A DNA stretch of 64,000 nt from Poa pratensis (GCA_947311845.1 CAMZMU010000060.1:4553860-4617859); one strand, 5' to 3'; counted from the stretch's first letter, positions 1-10,923 are shown. The notes: generated by a model from the sequence alone, not told the origin. Program-made: numbers and translations.

Positions 1-1180
1 TTTCACCTTGGGGATCACCGGTTTTGTTTGCAAAGAAGAGCGATGGTACCCTCCGATTATGCATCGACTATCGCGCTCTCAATGATGTCACCATCAAGAA
101 CAAGTACCCACTCCCGAGAATCAATGATTTATTCGACCAACTCCGTGGTGCCCGAGTATTCTCCAAGATTGATCTCCGTACGGGTTATTACCAGCTGAAG
201 ATTCGAGAAAGTGATATCCCCAAGACCGCATTCACCACCAGATATGGATTGTATGAGTGCACAGTTATGTCCTTCGGCCTAACAAATGCTCCAGCCTACT
301 TCATGGGCATGATGAACAAGGTATTCATGGAGTATCTCGACAAGTTTGTCGTGGTGTTTATCGACGACATCCTCATCTACTCCAAAAATGAGGAGGAGCA
401 CGCCGAACACCTCAGAATAGTTCTTGGAAGAATGCGTGAGCAACAACTTTATGCCAAGTACAGCAAATGCCAATTCTGGTTAAAGGAAGTGGAATTCCTA
501 GGACATGTGTTGTCTGGAGCCGGTGTGGCTGTAAACCCCAACAAGATCTCCGATGTGCTAAACTGGAAAGTTCCCACCAACGTATCAGAAATCCGAAGCT
601 TCCTAGGATTGGCCGGGTATTACCGAAGATTCATCGAAAACTTTTCCAAGATAGCCAAGCCCATGACGGATCTATTGAAGAAGAATCGCAAGTATGCCTG
701 GACAGATGAGTGCGAGGAAAGTTTCAACGAGTTAAAGACCCGGTTAACCACCGCCCCAATTCTGGTGTTGCCTGATGATGCCAAGGATTTCACCGTATAC
801 TGTGATGCCTGCAGAAATGGCTAGGAGCCGTACTCATGCAAGAAGGAAAGGTCATCGCATATGTGTCAAGGCAACTCAAGACCCACGAGCTCAACTATCC
901 CACCCACGACTTGGAATTAGCCGCCGTCATACTCGCCCTGAAGACTTGGCGACACCACCTTATTGGTCGAAGATGCGAGATTTACACGGACCACAAAAGC
1001 TTGAAGTATATCTTCACCCAGCCTGACCTCAATCTGAGGCAAAGGAGGTGGCTGGAAGTAATCAAGGACTACGACCTTGGGATTCATTATCATCCCGGGA
1101 AGGCCAACGTGGTAGCAGATGCTCTGAGCAGGAAGCCCCCTAAGATGCGGCCAAGTCTGGAGAAAGAATTCGCAAGCTAA
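1..1180 (+). pseudogene. Element E: reverse transcriptase and RNase H (gypsy, 5'-truncated by window edge)
   Basis: This is the Ty3/gypsy pol section that copies element RNA into DNA. The frame starts inside RT (motif SPWGSPV at the window edge), continues through LCIDYRALN and [13 protein letters not shown], and reaches the catalytic FIDD box at about 357-368. The connection domain and RNase H follow; YCDA near 800, [14 protein letters not shown] near 910, [11 protein letters not shown] near 985 and [10 protein letters not shown] near 1110 give the acidic RNase H residues. The frame breaks near 820, where one base appears lost in the GLGAVL motif, so the RNase H runs in a second frame (836-1180). 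Gag and protease lie outside the window. The match to Tekay/Del chromoviruses rests on the chromodomain downstream. The gene is broken and cannot make a full polyprotein. Confidence 0.93.
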
Positions 1181-2384
1181 ACTTGTGCGTGGGAAACAGG
1201 CCTATCTAAGCACCCTAAAGTAAAGCCAGACCTGGAGGAAGAAATAAAAACCGAGCAGGCCAACGACCCCGGCCTAAGCAAGATCAAGGCCAAGATACCG
1301 CTGGGTCAGGCCAAGGAATTTTCCCTGGACAGCCAAGGAGTACTCCGCTTCGGTACCCGCCTTTGTGTACCCTACAAGACCACACTAATACAGCAGATCC
1401 TCAGGGAAGCCCACGAGTCTGCCTATTCCATTCACCCGGGAGCACCAAGATGTACCAAGACTTGAAGCAAACCTTCTGGTGGTCCGGTATGAAGAAGGAT
1501 ATCGCTTACTATGTCGCATGCTGCAATGTATGCAACCTGGTGAAGGCCGAGCATCAGAAACCCGCCGGATATCTCCAACCCCTTAAGGTACCCGAGTGGA
1601 AATGGGACAACATAAGTATGGATTTCATTGTCGGACTTCCCAAATCCAGCCGAGGAAATGATTCCATCTGGGTCATTGTTGACCGTTGACGAAGGTATCT
1701 CACTTTATCCCCGTCAAGACACATACCGCTCGGACCAACTGGCACAACTCTATGTGAACAAGATTGTCAAACTCCACGGAGTCCCGAAGACCATTGTGTC
1801 GGATAGAGGTACACAATTTACCTCCAAATTTTGGACAAGCCTACATCATGCCATGGGAACAAAGTTATCCTTCAGCACAGCCTATCATCCGCAGACCGAC
1901 GGTCAAACCGAGCGGGTTAATCAAATCCTGGAGGATATGCTCCGCTCGTGTGTACTCGCCTATGGGCAGGATGGGAAGATAGTTTACCCTATGCAGAGTT
2001 CTCATACAACAACAGCTACCAAGGCAGCCTGAAGATGTCACCCTTTGAAGCCCTGTATGGGAGAAAATGCCGGACCCCACTAAACTGGTCCGAGGTTGGA
2101 GACCGCAAGATCTTTAAGCCCGATGATTTGATGAGGGCAGAAAAGCAAGTACGTCTGATTCGGGACCGGCTCAAGGCAGCGCAATCCCGCCAGAAAAGCT
2201 ATTACGACCGGCGACATCGTCAGATTCACTTCGAGGAAAACGACTATGTCTATCTTCGAGTAACACCTCTCAAGGGACTGAAAAGATTCCACATGAAAGG
2301 AAAGCTTGCCCCAAGATTCATTGGACCTTTCAAGATTGTGGCAAGAAAGGATCAGTAGCCTACCAGCTGGAACTGCCAGAGGAA
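1181..2384 (+). pseudogene. Element E: integrase (frameshifted)
   Basis: This is the integrase of element E, which joins the DNA copy to the host chromosome. The zinc-binding N-terminus is at about 1400-1550, with the histidine side near ESAYSIHPG and the cysteine pair in [13 protein letters not shown]. The DDE core follows: [10 protein letters not shown] (first Asp near 1620), IVSDRGTQFTSKFW (second Asp near 1800) and HPQTDGQTERVNQILED (Glu near 1910). The C-terminal part, with a GDRKIF segment and VTPLKGLKRFHMKGKL, runs to about 2360. At least four frame changes (near 1180-1360, 1685, 1980 and 2350) split it, most of them explained by single lost bases. It lies between RNase H and the chromodomain, the usual gypsy order. 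Confidence 0.9.
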
Positions 2385-2687
2385 TTGGCTGGAGTACATG
2401 ACGTCTTCCACGTATCCCAGCTAAGGAAGTGCATCTCACCCCCAACCAAGCAGGCTGACTTTAAGGAACTGGAGTTGAGCAGCGAACTGACTTACGAGGA
2501 ACACCCCGTCAGAATCTTGGATGAGTCAGAACGCCGCACTCGCAGCAAGGTCACCAAGTTCTACAAGGTTCAGTGGGACAAGCACACAGAGGAAGAAGCA
2601 ACCTGGGAACGAGAAGATTTGCTGAAGGCAGAATATCCGTATCTGTTCAACGAGCAACCGGAATCTCGAGGACGAGATTCATCTTAA
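2385..2687 (+). pseudogene. Element E: integrase C-terminal chromodomain and polyprotein end
   Basis: This is the last segment of the E polyprotein. GVHDVFHVSQLRKC marks the end of the integrase C-terminal domain. A chromodomain-like module follows, with the aromatic/acidic pattern YKVQWDKHTEEEATWERED at about 2565-2630. Chromodomains of this kind mark the chromovirus clade of gypsy elements and are thought to steer integration to particular chromatin. The stop codon lies directly before the polypurine tract. The homologous end of element D (35500-35776) has the same layout, so both belong to the same lineage, though not to the same family judging by LTR sequence. Confidence 0.88.
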
Positions 2688-2699
2688 GGGGGGAAGGTC
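2686..2699 (+). other. Element E polypurine tract
   Basis: The purine-rich run AAGGGGGGAAGGTC touches the LTR start (TGTAACACCCC). It is the expected primer site for plus-strand DNA synthesis. Element D has nearly the same tract before its 3' LTR. Confidence 0.85.
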
Positions 2700-3775
2700 T
2701 GTAACACCCCGAATTTTGGCCTTTTTGCAATTTTTCCCAAAATGCATTATTTCATGTGCATTTGGGTTTAAACCTCCAGGAAATTCTTTTAAAATCTTGA
2801 ACCTTTGCAAACATGATAAATCAAGTGGGATCTTGTGCTTTCCATTTTCCTCCCACTTGGTACTTGCATTTGTGATTTTATCTCTGGATAAATATTTAAT
2901 TGGGAAATTCTTTTTCCTTTTTAAAAATTACCCTTTTTATTGACCTTACAAAGGAACCCCTATTTTTATGTCTCCAAAAATTCTGCAAAAATTAGGGAAC
3001 CTTCCCTAGTTGATGTGGGTCACTTTTATAAAAAAATATGGGGCCATGACTTAGGAAAATTTCCCTCCATAATTCTTTTTCCTTTCTGCCTGTTTTCTCA
3101 AAACATTTTTAAACCTATCCAAATTATTTTTCCTGGATGAATCCAGGGCATAGATAGACTCCCCTTGATCCCTCCTACCTCAGACAAAAGGGCATATCCA
3201 TCTAACACCATCTACCCCTCCAAAACTTTAAAACCTTTTTGACCAGTATTGTTTTTCACAAAAACTAGTCGGACCAACTTTCAAATTTGAAGAAACTTTA
3301 GTCAGCAAAGTTAGAGGATTTTGAATTTGGCACACAGTGGTGAAAACCACACCTCATTTGGAGCACGGAGCTGAGAGAAACGTGTCGATGTCGCTTCTGG
3401 CGTGGACAAAACGGTGATCACCGCCGGCGAGTCCGTGCCGACGGCGCCGCCGTGTTATGGTCGTCGCGTTCAGCTTCCCCGCGACCCTAACCAAGCCCAG
3501 CGTGTTCCCCTCCTCTCCCTGAACCTCTCAGCCACCACGCGTCGCCGGAGGAGAATCCCGCACGCGCCCGGACCGCTAGCCGACGCGCCGTCCAGCACAG
3601 CGCCGCCGGGGCCCCGCTCGTCAGCGACCCAGCCGCCCCGAGCTCATCCACTCGCTCCCTCCTGTGCCGCGTGCGCCTTCTGTGCCACCGGTTTCGCGAC
3701 ACACCGTCCACCGTCGCCTCCACGCCGTGCGCGACACCTCGCCGCGCCATTACTCCCGCCGCTGCACGGGAACCG

Positions 3776-3782
3776 TATAAAA
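3776..3782 (+). promoter_or_regulatory. TATA box in element E LTR
   Basis: TATAAAA lies in a GC-rich context and is followed by a pyrimidine-rich CACCACACCACC leader, a typical plant core promoter layout. It would set the U3/R border of the LTR about 30 bases downstream. Confidence 0.6.
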
Positions 3783-4265
3783 CGGCCACCCCCGCACCAT
3801 TCCTTCACCACACCACCTCTCCCACTCCCTCAGTCGCCCTCCACCCCAGCCACGAGCCCAGAGGAGCTAGCCCTCGCCGGATCGAGCCCTCCCGAGCCGC
3901 ACTGCCCACCGCACCATTCGCTCACCCTAGCCTCCCCCGATCGATTCCTTCCACCCAGCCTCCCAGGTCATGGCGGTGACGATGCCGTGCTCGCCAGGGT
4001 GAATGGTGGCCGGAGACGCCGTGTCCATCATCGACCGCAAGCTCCCGCCGCCGGAGAAGACGCACTGGTGCCGCCCGAGCTCCCCATCAAGCTCGAGTGC
4101 ACCGACGAGCTGCGCAACCTCTCCCTGAGCCGCTCTGCTTCCTTCCCCACCCCTCTGCCTCGCCCTAGCCGCCGCGATTCGACGCCGGTGAGTTCGCCGG
4201 AGCATCGCCGGATTTCTTTTATTTTTCCGCGCGTGAGAAGAAAACGGTTCGGGATCTATGAGTCA

Positions 4266-4288
4266 CTGACAGTGGGACCCACTGTCAG
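4266..4288. repeat. Inverted repeat in element E LTR
   Basis: Two perfect 11-base arms (CTGACAGTGGG and its complement) are separated by a single base. It lies about 80 bases downstream of the candidate splice donor at 4188, in the predicted first intron. Element D has a different perfect inverted repeat at the equivalent place. Confidence 0.7.
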
Positions 4289-4552
4289 GTTTTTAAACAT
4301 TTCCGAATCGTTTTTCTGTTTGGATTTTCTGTTTTATTTTTCTACTGGAAATTGGCAGAAATTAAACCAAACTTTGAAATGCCATTTCTCTCTGAAAAAT
4401 GGTCAGAAAAATATGAAACCAATTTTGTTGGCTTAGTTTGAATTTTCTCTTTCAAATGGAACCAGAAAAGAATTATTTGGAATTTATTTTTTTGGCATTT
4501 ATTTAAATACCCTAGGAGTAATTTTTGATGCATTTTTGTCTTGTTCTTTTAG

Positions 4553-4597
4553 ATTCGAACCTCTCCGACGGATTAGGAGTTACCTCTGAACCCGAAG
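4553..4597 (+). other. Candidate LTR-internal exon 2 (element E)
   Basis: This is a 45-base open segment between a TTCTTTTAG acceptor and a GC-type donor (GAAG followed by GCAAGC). Its phase is 2 + 42 + 1, so it joins in frame to the 44-base segment at 6164-6207. Element D has the same arrangement at 28307-28387 and 38269-38349. The call is based on splice-site pattern and phase only; I have no transcript evidence. Confidence 0.4.
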
Positions 4598-5088
4598 GCA
4601 AGCCACCAACCCAATTTCAAACTTGGTCGAACTTAGGAAATATTTTGACTGCTGAATTAATATCTGTTGCACCTCACATGTCATATTGCATTTTTAATTA
4701 TTGCACTCCTTTGTATTGCTTATCCGTGCAACACTCACGTTCCCTAGACAATGGCCGGTGATACCGCCTCAGTCAAGGAATGGGGGAAATTATTACAACT
4801 GTGCGTCTCGCGCTTGCGGGGCTTTGTTTGCTTCTTTCTTCTTCGCCGAGGTGAGGAGCGGACGAATGTCGTCTTATGATCCTCGGAGTTGGGGCATTCG
4901 CCAAAAGAGTTATTTGCCTTGTCCCTCCGTCAAATATGGTTGGCATAGACCACCCGGACTGCGACGCTTGGGAGCTGACTTTCCATTTGGTTCTTATTGC
5001 CGAGATTGCTGACACCACGTCGGGGTAACCCCGAGTGGAATGGATGCCCTCTCATTTTTATGAGTGCTTTTCGGTTCATTCTTTTACG

Positions 5089-5191
5089 GTGACACCGGCC
5101 GGGTCTCCCGCCACCGTCATCCGTTTGAAACATTATGCTATTATTCTGTGAACACTAACCCCCGAGTGACACCGGCCGGGTCTCCCGCCAC
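5089..5191 (+). repeat. 26-bp direct repeat pair in element E LTR
   Basis: A 26-base GC-rich unit beginning GTGACACCGGCCGGG is present identically at 5089-5114 and 5166-5191, separated by 51 AT-richer bases. It is probably a short duplication within the LTR; no function can be read from it. Confidence 0.8.
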
Positions 5192-6163
5192 AGTCACCCG
5201 GGTATTATTATTATTGTTATGTTGTTATCTATGCATGCAAGTGATATATTCTGTGTTATTATTATGAGGTTACCTTGTGTTACTTTGTTAATGTTGATGT
5301 CTGTAATCAAACAAAATGACTAAGAAGATAATCACCTCCCTCGACTAGATTGAGTCACTTAGTGCCACTCACCAAACACCCAGCACAACCATGCGTCGTT
5401 CACATGGGCGACCATAACTGAGTATTTTATCAGGCCTCCTTTGACGCCACCCTTTTGGCAAGTCTAGTCGGTTACCTTTGTGGTCGGGGCTAGTCTTGTG
5501 AAGGTTCCGGAGCTAGGCGTCGCTCATCTGTTGGGGACGTGCCGGATTCACTTCTTCATAAGGCGTAGAGTTATGTCGGTGGCTATACAGGGAGTGTCCG
5601 GGTAGGATAAACGGTTGTGGAAGTGTGGGTTTGTGCTGCCGCCATGATCGGTTCTAGTACTTCGGTACCGGCGGTACAAGCCTAGACCTCAGCGTGTGGA
5701 TAAATGTTGCAACCTCTCGAGAGTGTAAATCTAGATTCTAGCCTTGTCCCTAGGTTACGGGACGATGTTTGGGTCAAGTCACACTATGAGTCAGTCCAGT
5801 CGAACTTGGAGAAATAACTAAGTTGAGACCAACGAATACAGGAGATTTTGGGAGTCAAGCCAGAGTTGGCTAAGGACTCGGATAGTTGTGAATTAAGCCA
5901 GAGTTGGCTAGAGGCTTGAATGCCTAGTTGTGATTATGAGTTGTCAAGTGAGAAACGTGATCTCACTTGATATCGAGAAAACACCCCTACTAAGGTAAGT
6001 AGGTAAGTTATGTCCAACCGTTAAGCTTGGACTCATCCTCGCAACCGACCTCATGCCATGTTACTTTCTGAACCATGCCATGTCATATAGATAGACCTTG
6101 CTTGTTTTTGGGCTGATGTCTTGCGAGTGCTTCAAGTACTTACCTGGCTTTTCATGTGGCCAG

Positions 6164-6207
6164 ACCCTGCTGAACCAATCGCCGAGTACCCGCTCTATGA
6201 GAATTAG
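6164..6207 (+). other. Candidate LTR-internal exon 3 (element E)
   Basis: The segment follows a GTGGCCAG acceptor and runs in frame to a TAG stop (2 + 42 bases), ending in the acidic/aromatic tail EYPLYEN. Element D has a counterpart after a TAGCCAG acceptor ending EYGDFYAN. The shared phase and tail character are the evidence; splicing is inferred. Confidence 0.4.
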
Positions 6208-6581
6208 GAACCCGTGTCCCAGGCAGGACCCTGTGGAATAAGGACGCTATCGCTACGCTACTATCTTCGCTTCCGCTACGACTTCCGCTAGAGGCTCGAT
6301 GTTAGAAAAATAATGTACATACTGTTGTGTGCGCCTGTTGCGCCCAAGCTGGAGCCTCACCCCGTGATGTAATATTGTATCAGTTCGAACTCGAAGCCTT
6401 ATGAATATATTTGGTTTTGTCTTTGTTTACCAAGCTGTCGTATATCCAGTGTTTCTGGGACTGGTACATGGGGTAGCTCGATCATCTGGATCGGTGCCAC
6501 ATTACCTTGGACCGGCTATGTTATGTTGTACTAGTCTGAGGGATGTAATATTTGCGGAGAGGTCCTTCCATGCATGTTACA

Positions 6582-6767
6582 TCACGACTTGTACACTACA
6601 ACATGCAGTGGTGTGCTGGGTCACCGCACTCCCCCTCCCTCCGGAGAGAAGAGCGTCGGGAATGGTGCCACTAAGAGCCCACCGCTGGAGGCCCTCGTCG
6701 TCCAAGAACAAGTCCTCCACGCACACGCCTCCACACGCCCAAGCTCGCCATGACGCTTTGGTGCCGC
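6582..6767 (+). pseudogene. Element G: gag fragment, left part
   Basis: This short coding-like stretch is left between the E LTR and the A insertion. Read in one frame it gives a Ser/Pro/Ala-rich segment (GNGATKSPPLEALVVQEQ) and reaches a TGA at 6751. Just beyond that the frame runs, across the A insertion site and with one TSD copy removed, into the gag-like MPFPPSTGDPKVY at 59901. It is therefore the upstream part of the gag at 59886-60475. The stop may be a CGA-to-TGA change. Confidence 0.55.
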
Positions 6768-8369
6768 TGATACGTCTCAAACGTATATATAAATTCTGAT
6801 GTTCCATGTTGATATTATACCAATTGCTACATGTTTTATATACACTTCATAGCATTTTTATGCATTTTCTGGGACTAACCTATTAACAAGATGCCACAGT
6901 GCCAGTTCCTGTTTTCTGCTGTTTTTGTATTTCAGAAAAGCTGTTCTGGAAATATTCTTGGAATTGGACGAAACTTGGACAGAACCTCCTATTTTTCCAA
7001 CACGTACACGAGTCCAAAGGAGAGACGGAGGAGGGCCACGAGCCAGCCACACCATGTGGCGGCGTGGCTCCCCCTCTTGCCACGCCGTGGGGTGGTGTGG
7101 GCCCCACGGGTGCCTCCAGCTGCCGCCCTTTCGCTTATTTATTCCTCCTGAGGGGAAAACCCTAAATACCCGAGCCTCGATCCATGAGAAGTTCCAGAGC
7201 CGCCGCCGTCGTCATCCCTATCTCGGAGGGTTCTGAAGCTCTTCCTGGCACCCTGCCGAGAGAGGGAAATCATCACCGAGGGCTCTACATCACCATGCAC
7301 GCCTCCGGAGTGATGCGTGAATTGTTCATCCTTGGACTACGGGTCCATAGCAATAACTAGATGGTTGTCTCTCCAGTTTATGCTATCATGTTTAGATCTT
7401 GTGAGCTGCCTATCATGATCAAGATCATCTTATTGTAATGCTACATGTTGTGTTTGCTGGGATCCGATGAATATTGAATACTATGTCAAGTTGATATCAA
7501 TCTAGCTTATATGTTATTTATGATCTTGCATGCTTTCCGTTACTAGTAGATGTTTTGGCCGAGTAATGCTTGTAACTCCAAGAGTTAGTATTTATGCCAA
7601 ATAGTGGGTTCATGCCTCCGGTAATCTGGAGAGTGACAACAACTTCTAAGATTGTGGATGTGCTGTTGCCACTAGGGATAAAATAACCGATGCTTAGCTT
7701 GAGGGTACGTCCATTAAATCTAATGCATTTGTTTACTTTACGCACATTACGTAATGCAATTATCCATTGCTTCAACTTAATACCAACGGAGAACTCGGAT
7801 GACAACCTGAAGGTGGATTATTAGTCATAGATGCTGTTGTATAATGGTCTATGTATTTTGTCGTAATGCCCACATGAATATCATAGTAATCATCATGTCA
7901 TATATATGCATTGTCATGCGCTCAATATTTTGTCAATTGCCCAGCTGTAATTTGTTACCCAGCATGTTAGTTTATCTTTATAGAGAGACACCACTAGTAA
8001 ACTGTGGACCCCGGTCCATTCTTTTACACTGATAATACAACCAACTGCAATCATTGTTCCTTTTCATTCTCTTGAATTAAACATTGTTTTCCACACCATA
8101 CTTTAATCCTTTGTTTTCAGCAAGCCGGTAAGATTGACAACCTCACTGTTTCGTTGGACAAAGTAGTTTGATTGTGTTGTGTGCAGGTTCCACGTCAATG
8201 GCCTAACTCCCTGCAACAGCATATTTTTGGCGTGTTGATAACCTTCAAAGTGCTTCTACTCCTATTGGTTCGATAACCTTGGTTTCGTACTGAGGAAAAC
8301 TTGCTGCTGCACTGCTTCATACCTTCCTCTTGGGGTCTCCCAACGAACGTGTGTTATCACAGTAGTACA
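6768..8369 (+). repeat. Element A 5' LTR
   Basis: The LTR begins TGATACGTCTCAAACG and ends in CA just before the tRNA-Asp primer site. It pairs with 58291-59885 over its whole length with many substitutions and small indels. A GC-rich section with a CCCTAAATACC leader lies at about 7020-7320. The tail contains TGTGTTATCACAGTAGTA, shared with the 3' copy. Confidence 0.93.
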
Positions 8370-8377
8370 ATATTTTC

Positions 8378-8394
8378 TGGCGCCGTTGCCGGGG
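8378..8394 (+). other. Element A primer-binding site (tRNA-Asp)
   Basis: TGGCGCCGTTGCCGGGG lies 8 bases after the LTR. It is complementary to the 3' end of plant tRNA-Asp, the primer typical of Athila-lineage elements. Confidence 0.9.
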
Positions 8395-8559
8395 AGTAGC
8401 AGTCTTCTGCAAGGGGAGTCTCTCGCTTCCAATCTCTTTACTTTGTTATTGTCTTGCTTAGTTTATTTTTATCTTGTCTTGTTTGCTCTATTTATCAAAA
8501 ACACAAAAAAAATATAGTTACTTGCCTCTAGTTTATTTCGGTTTGTTATTATGTCTACT

Positions 8560-9375
8560 TGTTTATTTGCTATCAATGGCTTTTCTCTATGAAACTAGAT
8601 CTTGTTGGAAGGTGGGTCCACAGAGGATGAACGAAGATATTATAGGAATACTGCTTGTCACAAAAAGGGATGTACTTATGGAAAATCTTAAATCAACTAG
8701 AGGAATATGCTAGAAATTTATGCTTTATATTTGGCAAATCTTTTTGTTTAATGAATCTGATGTTATAGGAAGTCTAAAATTTTTTCTTTCCAATATGCTT
8801 GTAATGATAATGAAACCTTAGCTTCTTATGTTAAAGGTTACTATAATGGGTATGAGGTGGAAAGAATTGAAGAATTTATTGTTTTTTAAGGTGCCCTTGA
8901 AATTAGTTCTTATCTTGAGCATAAAATTGATGCCCTTATAAATCTGAAAGTTTTGGCATACTTAAATATTGTTATGATACGTACAAGGATAATAATTCTT
9001 ATATAACTGAACATCTTGAGAGGATGTTTCCTCCAAAAGATGAAACTTATGCCTTGCAGGAACCTGTGGAAGAAGAAATTGCTGAAGCTGAAAACTCATT
9101 GGATGAAAAAGAGGAAGAGAGTGATGAACAAAAGGAGGATCTACCTTCTAATGATAGTAACTCTTTAACTCTTACATTATATAATTACCCTCCATGCCTA
9201 CCTAAGGAGGAAGAATGCCATATTGTTGAATGTCATGATTCTATTGAAATATTTACTTTTGATAAATTTAAAGTAAACAACACCTGACTCAAGTAAAAGA
9301 GGAAATTGCAGAAAGTAAAAATGTGCTCCCTAATCTTATATATGATAATTCTCTTGATGATGGTCCCTATGTTGC
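8560..9375 (+). pseudogene. Element A: acidic ORF of unknown function (first part)
   Basis: This is a decayed coding region in the place where gag should be. I recognise no gag or enzyme motif. The readable pieces are a start-like MAFLYETRSCWK near 8577, an LKINSTRG-like middle with stops, and the clean segment 9024-9287, rich in Glu/Asp (EEEIAEAENSLDEKEEE). It ends in LDDGP near 9360. Element C carries the same order of features (acidic block, then LDDGP) at 24943-25815. The protein may be structural or regulatory; nothing in the sequence decides this. Confidence 0.6.
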
Positions 9376-9465
9376 TTAATGATATTAATTATACTACTAT
9401 TGTCAAAAGTGGGTTTAATAACCCCACTGTTTTTTAGCTTAATAAAAATTATGTATTTGTAGATC

Positions 9466-9586
9466 ATGAAAAGCATGCTTTACGTGATAGTTATATTGTT
9501 GAGTTTGTTCATGATGCTACTGAAAGTTATTATGAGAGAGGAAAATATGGTTGTAAATGTTTTCAAGTCACTAAAACACCTCTCTT
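9466..9586 (+). pseudogene. Element A: second part of the unknown ORF (YYERGKYG motif), cut by CACTA
   Basis: The frame reads HDATESYYERGKYGCKCF up to the CACTA insertion. If the CACTA and element B are both removed with one TSD copy each, the same frame continues at 20838-20852 and 55565-55673. There it encodes a hydrophobic run (about 25 residues, Leu/Phe/Cys-rich) and a basic end (HRKWVRLK). Element C has the matching region at 39803-40324. The hydrophobic part could be a membrane segment. Athila elements can carry an envelope-like ORF downstream of pol, but I see no proof that this is one. Confidence 0.6.
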
Positions 9587-9604
9587 CACTAGTACAGAAC
9601 GACA
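9587..9604 (+). repeat. CACTA left terminal inverted repeat
   Basis: CACTAGTACAGAACGACA is preceded by TSD CTT. The similarity to the right end continues as TATCGGA versus CATCGGA. Confidence 0.95.
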
Positions 9605-9878
9605 TATCGGATACCCCTCTATGGAAACGGCAGGCGTTAGGCGACGGAGAATTGCGCTTTCCACGCGGCCGGTGCGTACAAACCTGACCTGGCCCGCCTA
9701 CATTGGCAACGGACCCTTACCAATCTCCGTCACTATTATATTGGCAATGGTTAATAAAATTGTCCGTTTCCAATATTTGCCTCTATGGTAACAGATAGAA
9801 TTTTCCAACCGTTGAAAATGTTGATACGTGGAGGCTACGAATGGGCAGATGGGGAGGTGGGCGGAGCAGACCCGCGAG

Positions 9879-9885
9879 TATAAAT
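9879..9885 (+). promoter_or_regulatory. TATA box before the B3-domain ORF
   Basis: TATAAAT overlaps the first ATG (9884) of the open frame, so that ATG would lie upstream of transcription. This points to the in-frame ATG at 9977 (CCATGGCG context) as the real start. Confidence 0.5.
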
Positions 9886-9976
9886 GGCGAGAGGTACCAG
9901 CAGCGGTCTCTTTGAAGCCCCAGTCCCCATCGCCTCCAGTTATTCAAACTTCACCAGATCCCCTCCGTCCAAATCC

Positions 9977-10726
9977 ATGGCGAGAGGTACCAGCAGCGGT
10001 CGCGGCCGTGGACGAGGGCGAGGCCGTGGTAGGGGGCGCAGCGGCAATGCCATGCCGTCGGTGTTGCCCTCAGCGTCCTCTGAAGACATGTCCCCGGCGA
10101 GAGGTACCATCAGCGGTCGCGGCCGTGGACGAGGGCGCGGCCGTGGTAGGGGGCGCAGCCGTAATGCCACGCCGTCGGTGTCGCCCTCACCGTCCTCTGA
10201 AGACATGTCCCCGGAGCTGCGCGGCTTCGAGTTCTTGGTTATCCTGTACAAGGGCATCGAGAGCCGCCTGAGGCTCCCGAGGGCGTTCGCACAGAAGCTC
10301 CAAGGCATGGTGGCAGGTACCATGCATCTGAAGATGGAGGACTGCGAGAACGGCAGCTGGGCGGTGAAGATGGCCGTGAGTGCCGGGGGGAATTTGTACC
10401 TCGGCCAGGGATGGAAGTCATTCGCCCAAGCGTACAAGCTTGAGCAGGGGCACTTTTTGTGCTTCGAGTTCGACGGCGACAACGGGTTCTTCATCAAGAT
10501 CTTCGACGGTACCTTATGTCGGAGGGACGCACTCGTGTACAGCGACGACGAGCCGAGTCTTCAACAACAGCTGCTAGTAGTAGCATTAGCTAGTAGTAGC
10601 ATATATGTAATAGTTTACTTCATTATCAAGTCCGTATGTAGTTTAGTCATCTTTATTATTAATATATGTATCCTATGTGGTTCATTACCGTTTCCTAAGT
10701 GGTCTCTGCGTTCATATGTAATTTAG
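9977..10726 (+). CDS. B3-domain DNA-binding protein with duplicated Arg-Gly repeats, inside the CACTA
   Basis: This is a probable transcription-factor-like protein of the REM type. From the ATG at 9977 it has 249 codons; the frame is open from 9884, but that ATG sits on the TATA box. Residues 1-75 hold two copies of a unit (ARGTxSG, then an RGRGRG run, then PSxSSEDMSP), produced by a tandem duplication of about 110 bases. A third partial ARGTSSG copy lies upstream. Residues about 83-180 form a B3 domain: RLRLPRAFAQKL, the GSWAVKM strand, LGQGWKSFAQAY and HFLCFEFDGDNGFFIKIFDG. The final 50 residues are hydrophobic and probably represent read-through into former 3' UTR. It has no intron. Plant B3 proteins bind DNA through this domain; the RG repeats could add nucleic-acid contacts. 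Expression is not shown. Confidence 0.82.
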   Translation: MARGTSSGRGRGRGRGRGRGRSGNAMPSVLPSASSEDMSPARGTISGRGRGRGRGRGRGRSRNATPSVSPSPSSEDMSPELRGFEFLVILYKGIESRLRLPRAFAQKLQGMVAGTMHLKMEDCENGSWAVKMAVSAGGNLYLGQGWKSFAQAYKLEQGHFLCFEFDGDNGFFIKIFDGTLCRRDALVYSDDEPSLQQQLLVVALASSSIYVIVYFIIKSVCSLVIFIINICILCGSLPFPKWSLRSYVI

Positions 10727-10923
10727 AGTACCTGTTAGTAAGTATACTCTCTCGCTGGTGTAAAAGTAATGGAAACGGTTATATAAAATGTCCGTTGCCA
10801 ATGTGGTGCTAATATATACTGCCGGCTCTGGCAAATTATCGGTCTCATTATCACTCTATCACTGTCTCTCTTCCAACCCTAGCCGCGGCACACTGTGGCT
10901 TTCAACTCTCCTCACTCTCTCTA

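Larger units (their letters stand above)
2700..6581 (+). repeat. Element E 3' LTR (about 3.9 kb)
   Basis: The LTR starts with TGTAACACCCC right after the polypurine tract. I place its end at TGTTACA (6581), because that inverts the TGTAACA start and the next bases look like foreign gag. The 5' LTR lies outside the window, so the end and the 5-bp TSD cannot be proved. It has a GC-rich, Pro/Arg/Ala-coding stretch at 3400-4190, a TATA box at 3776, a splice-like donor at 4188, a long AT-rich section, and two short exon-like pieces at 4553-4597 and 6164-6207. The layout parallels the 4 kb LTRs of element D although the base sequence differs. The 344-codon open frame at 3402-4436 is most likely compositional. 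Confidence 0.8.
9623..10799. repeat. CACTA left subterminal repeat copies
   Basis: Short repeats of the GGAAACGG type and variants occur at 9623, 9704 (GGCAACGG), 9763 (CCGTTTCC), 10771 and 10792 (CCGTTGCC). Subterminal repeats of this kind bind the transposase in CACTA elements. Two of the copies lie downstream of the B3 ORF. Confidence 0.6.

Noticed and set aside
3402..4436. 344-codon frame in the E LTR, rich in Pro, Arg, Ala and Ser
   Set aside because: It spans the TATA box and the predicted donor, has only composition-driven codons, and other frames are equally open, as expected of GC-rich LTR DNA.
8378..8394. tRNA gene remnants at the primer sites
   Set aside because: Only 13-19 bases match tRNA 3' ends, always directly inside an LTR; no cloverleaf can be built.
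9884..9976. First ATG of the B3 frame as translation start
   Set aside because: It overlaps the TATA box, so the ATG at 9977 was chosen.
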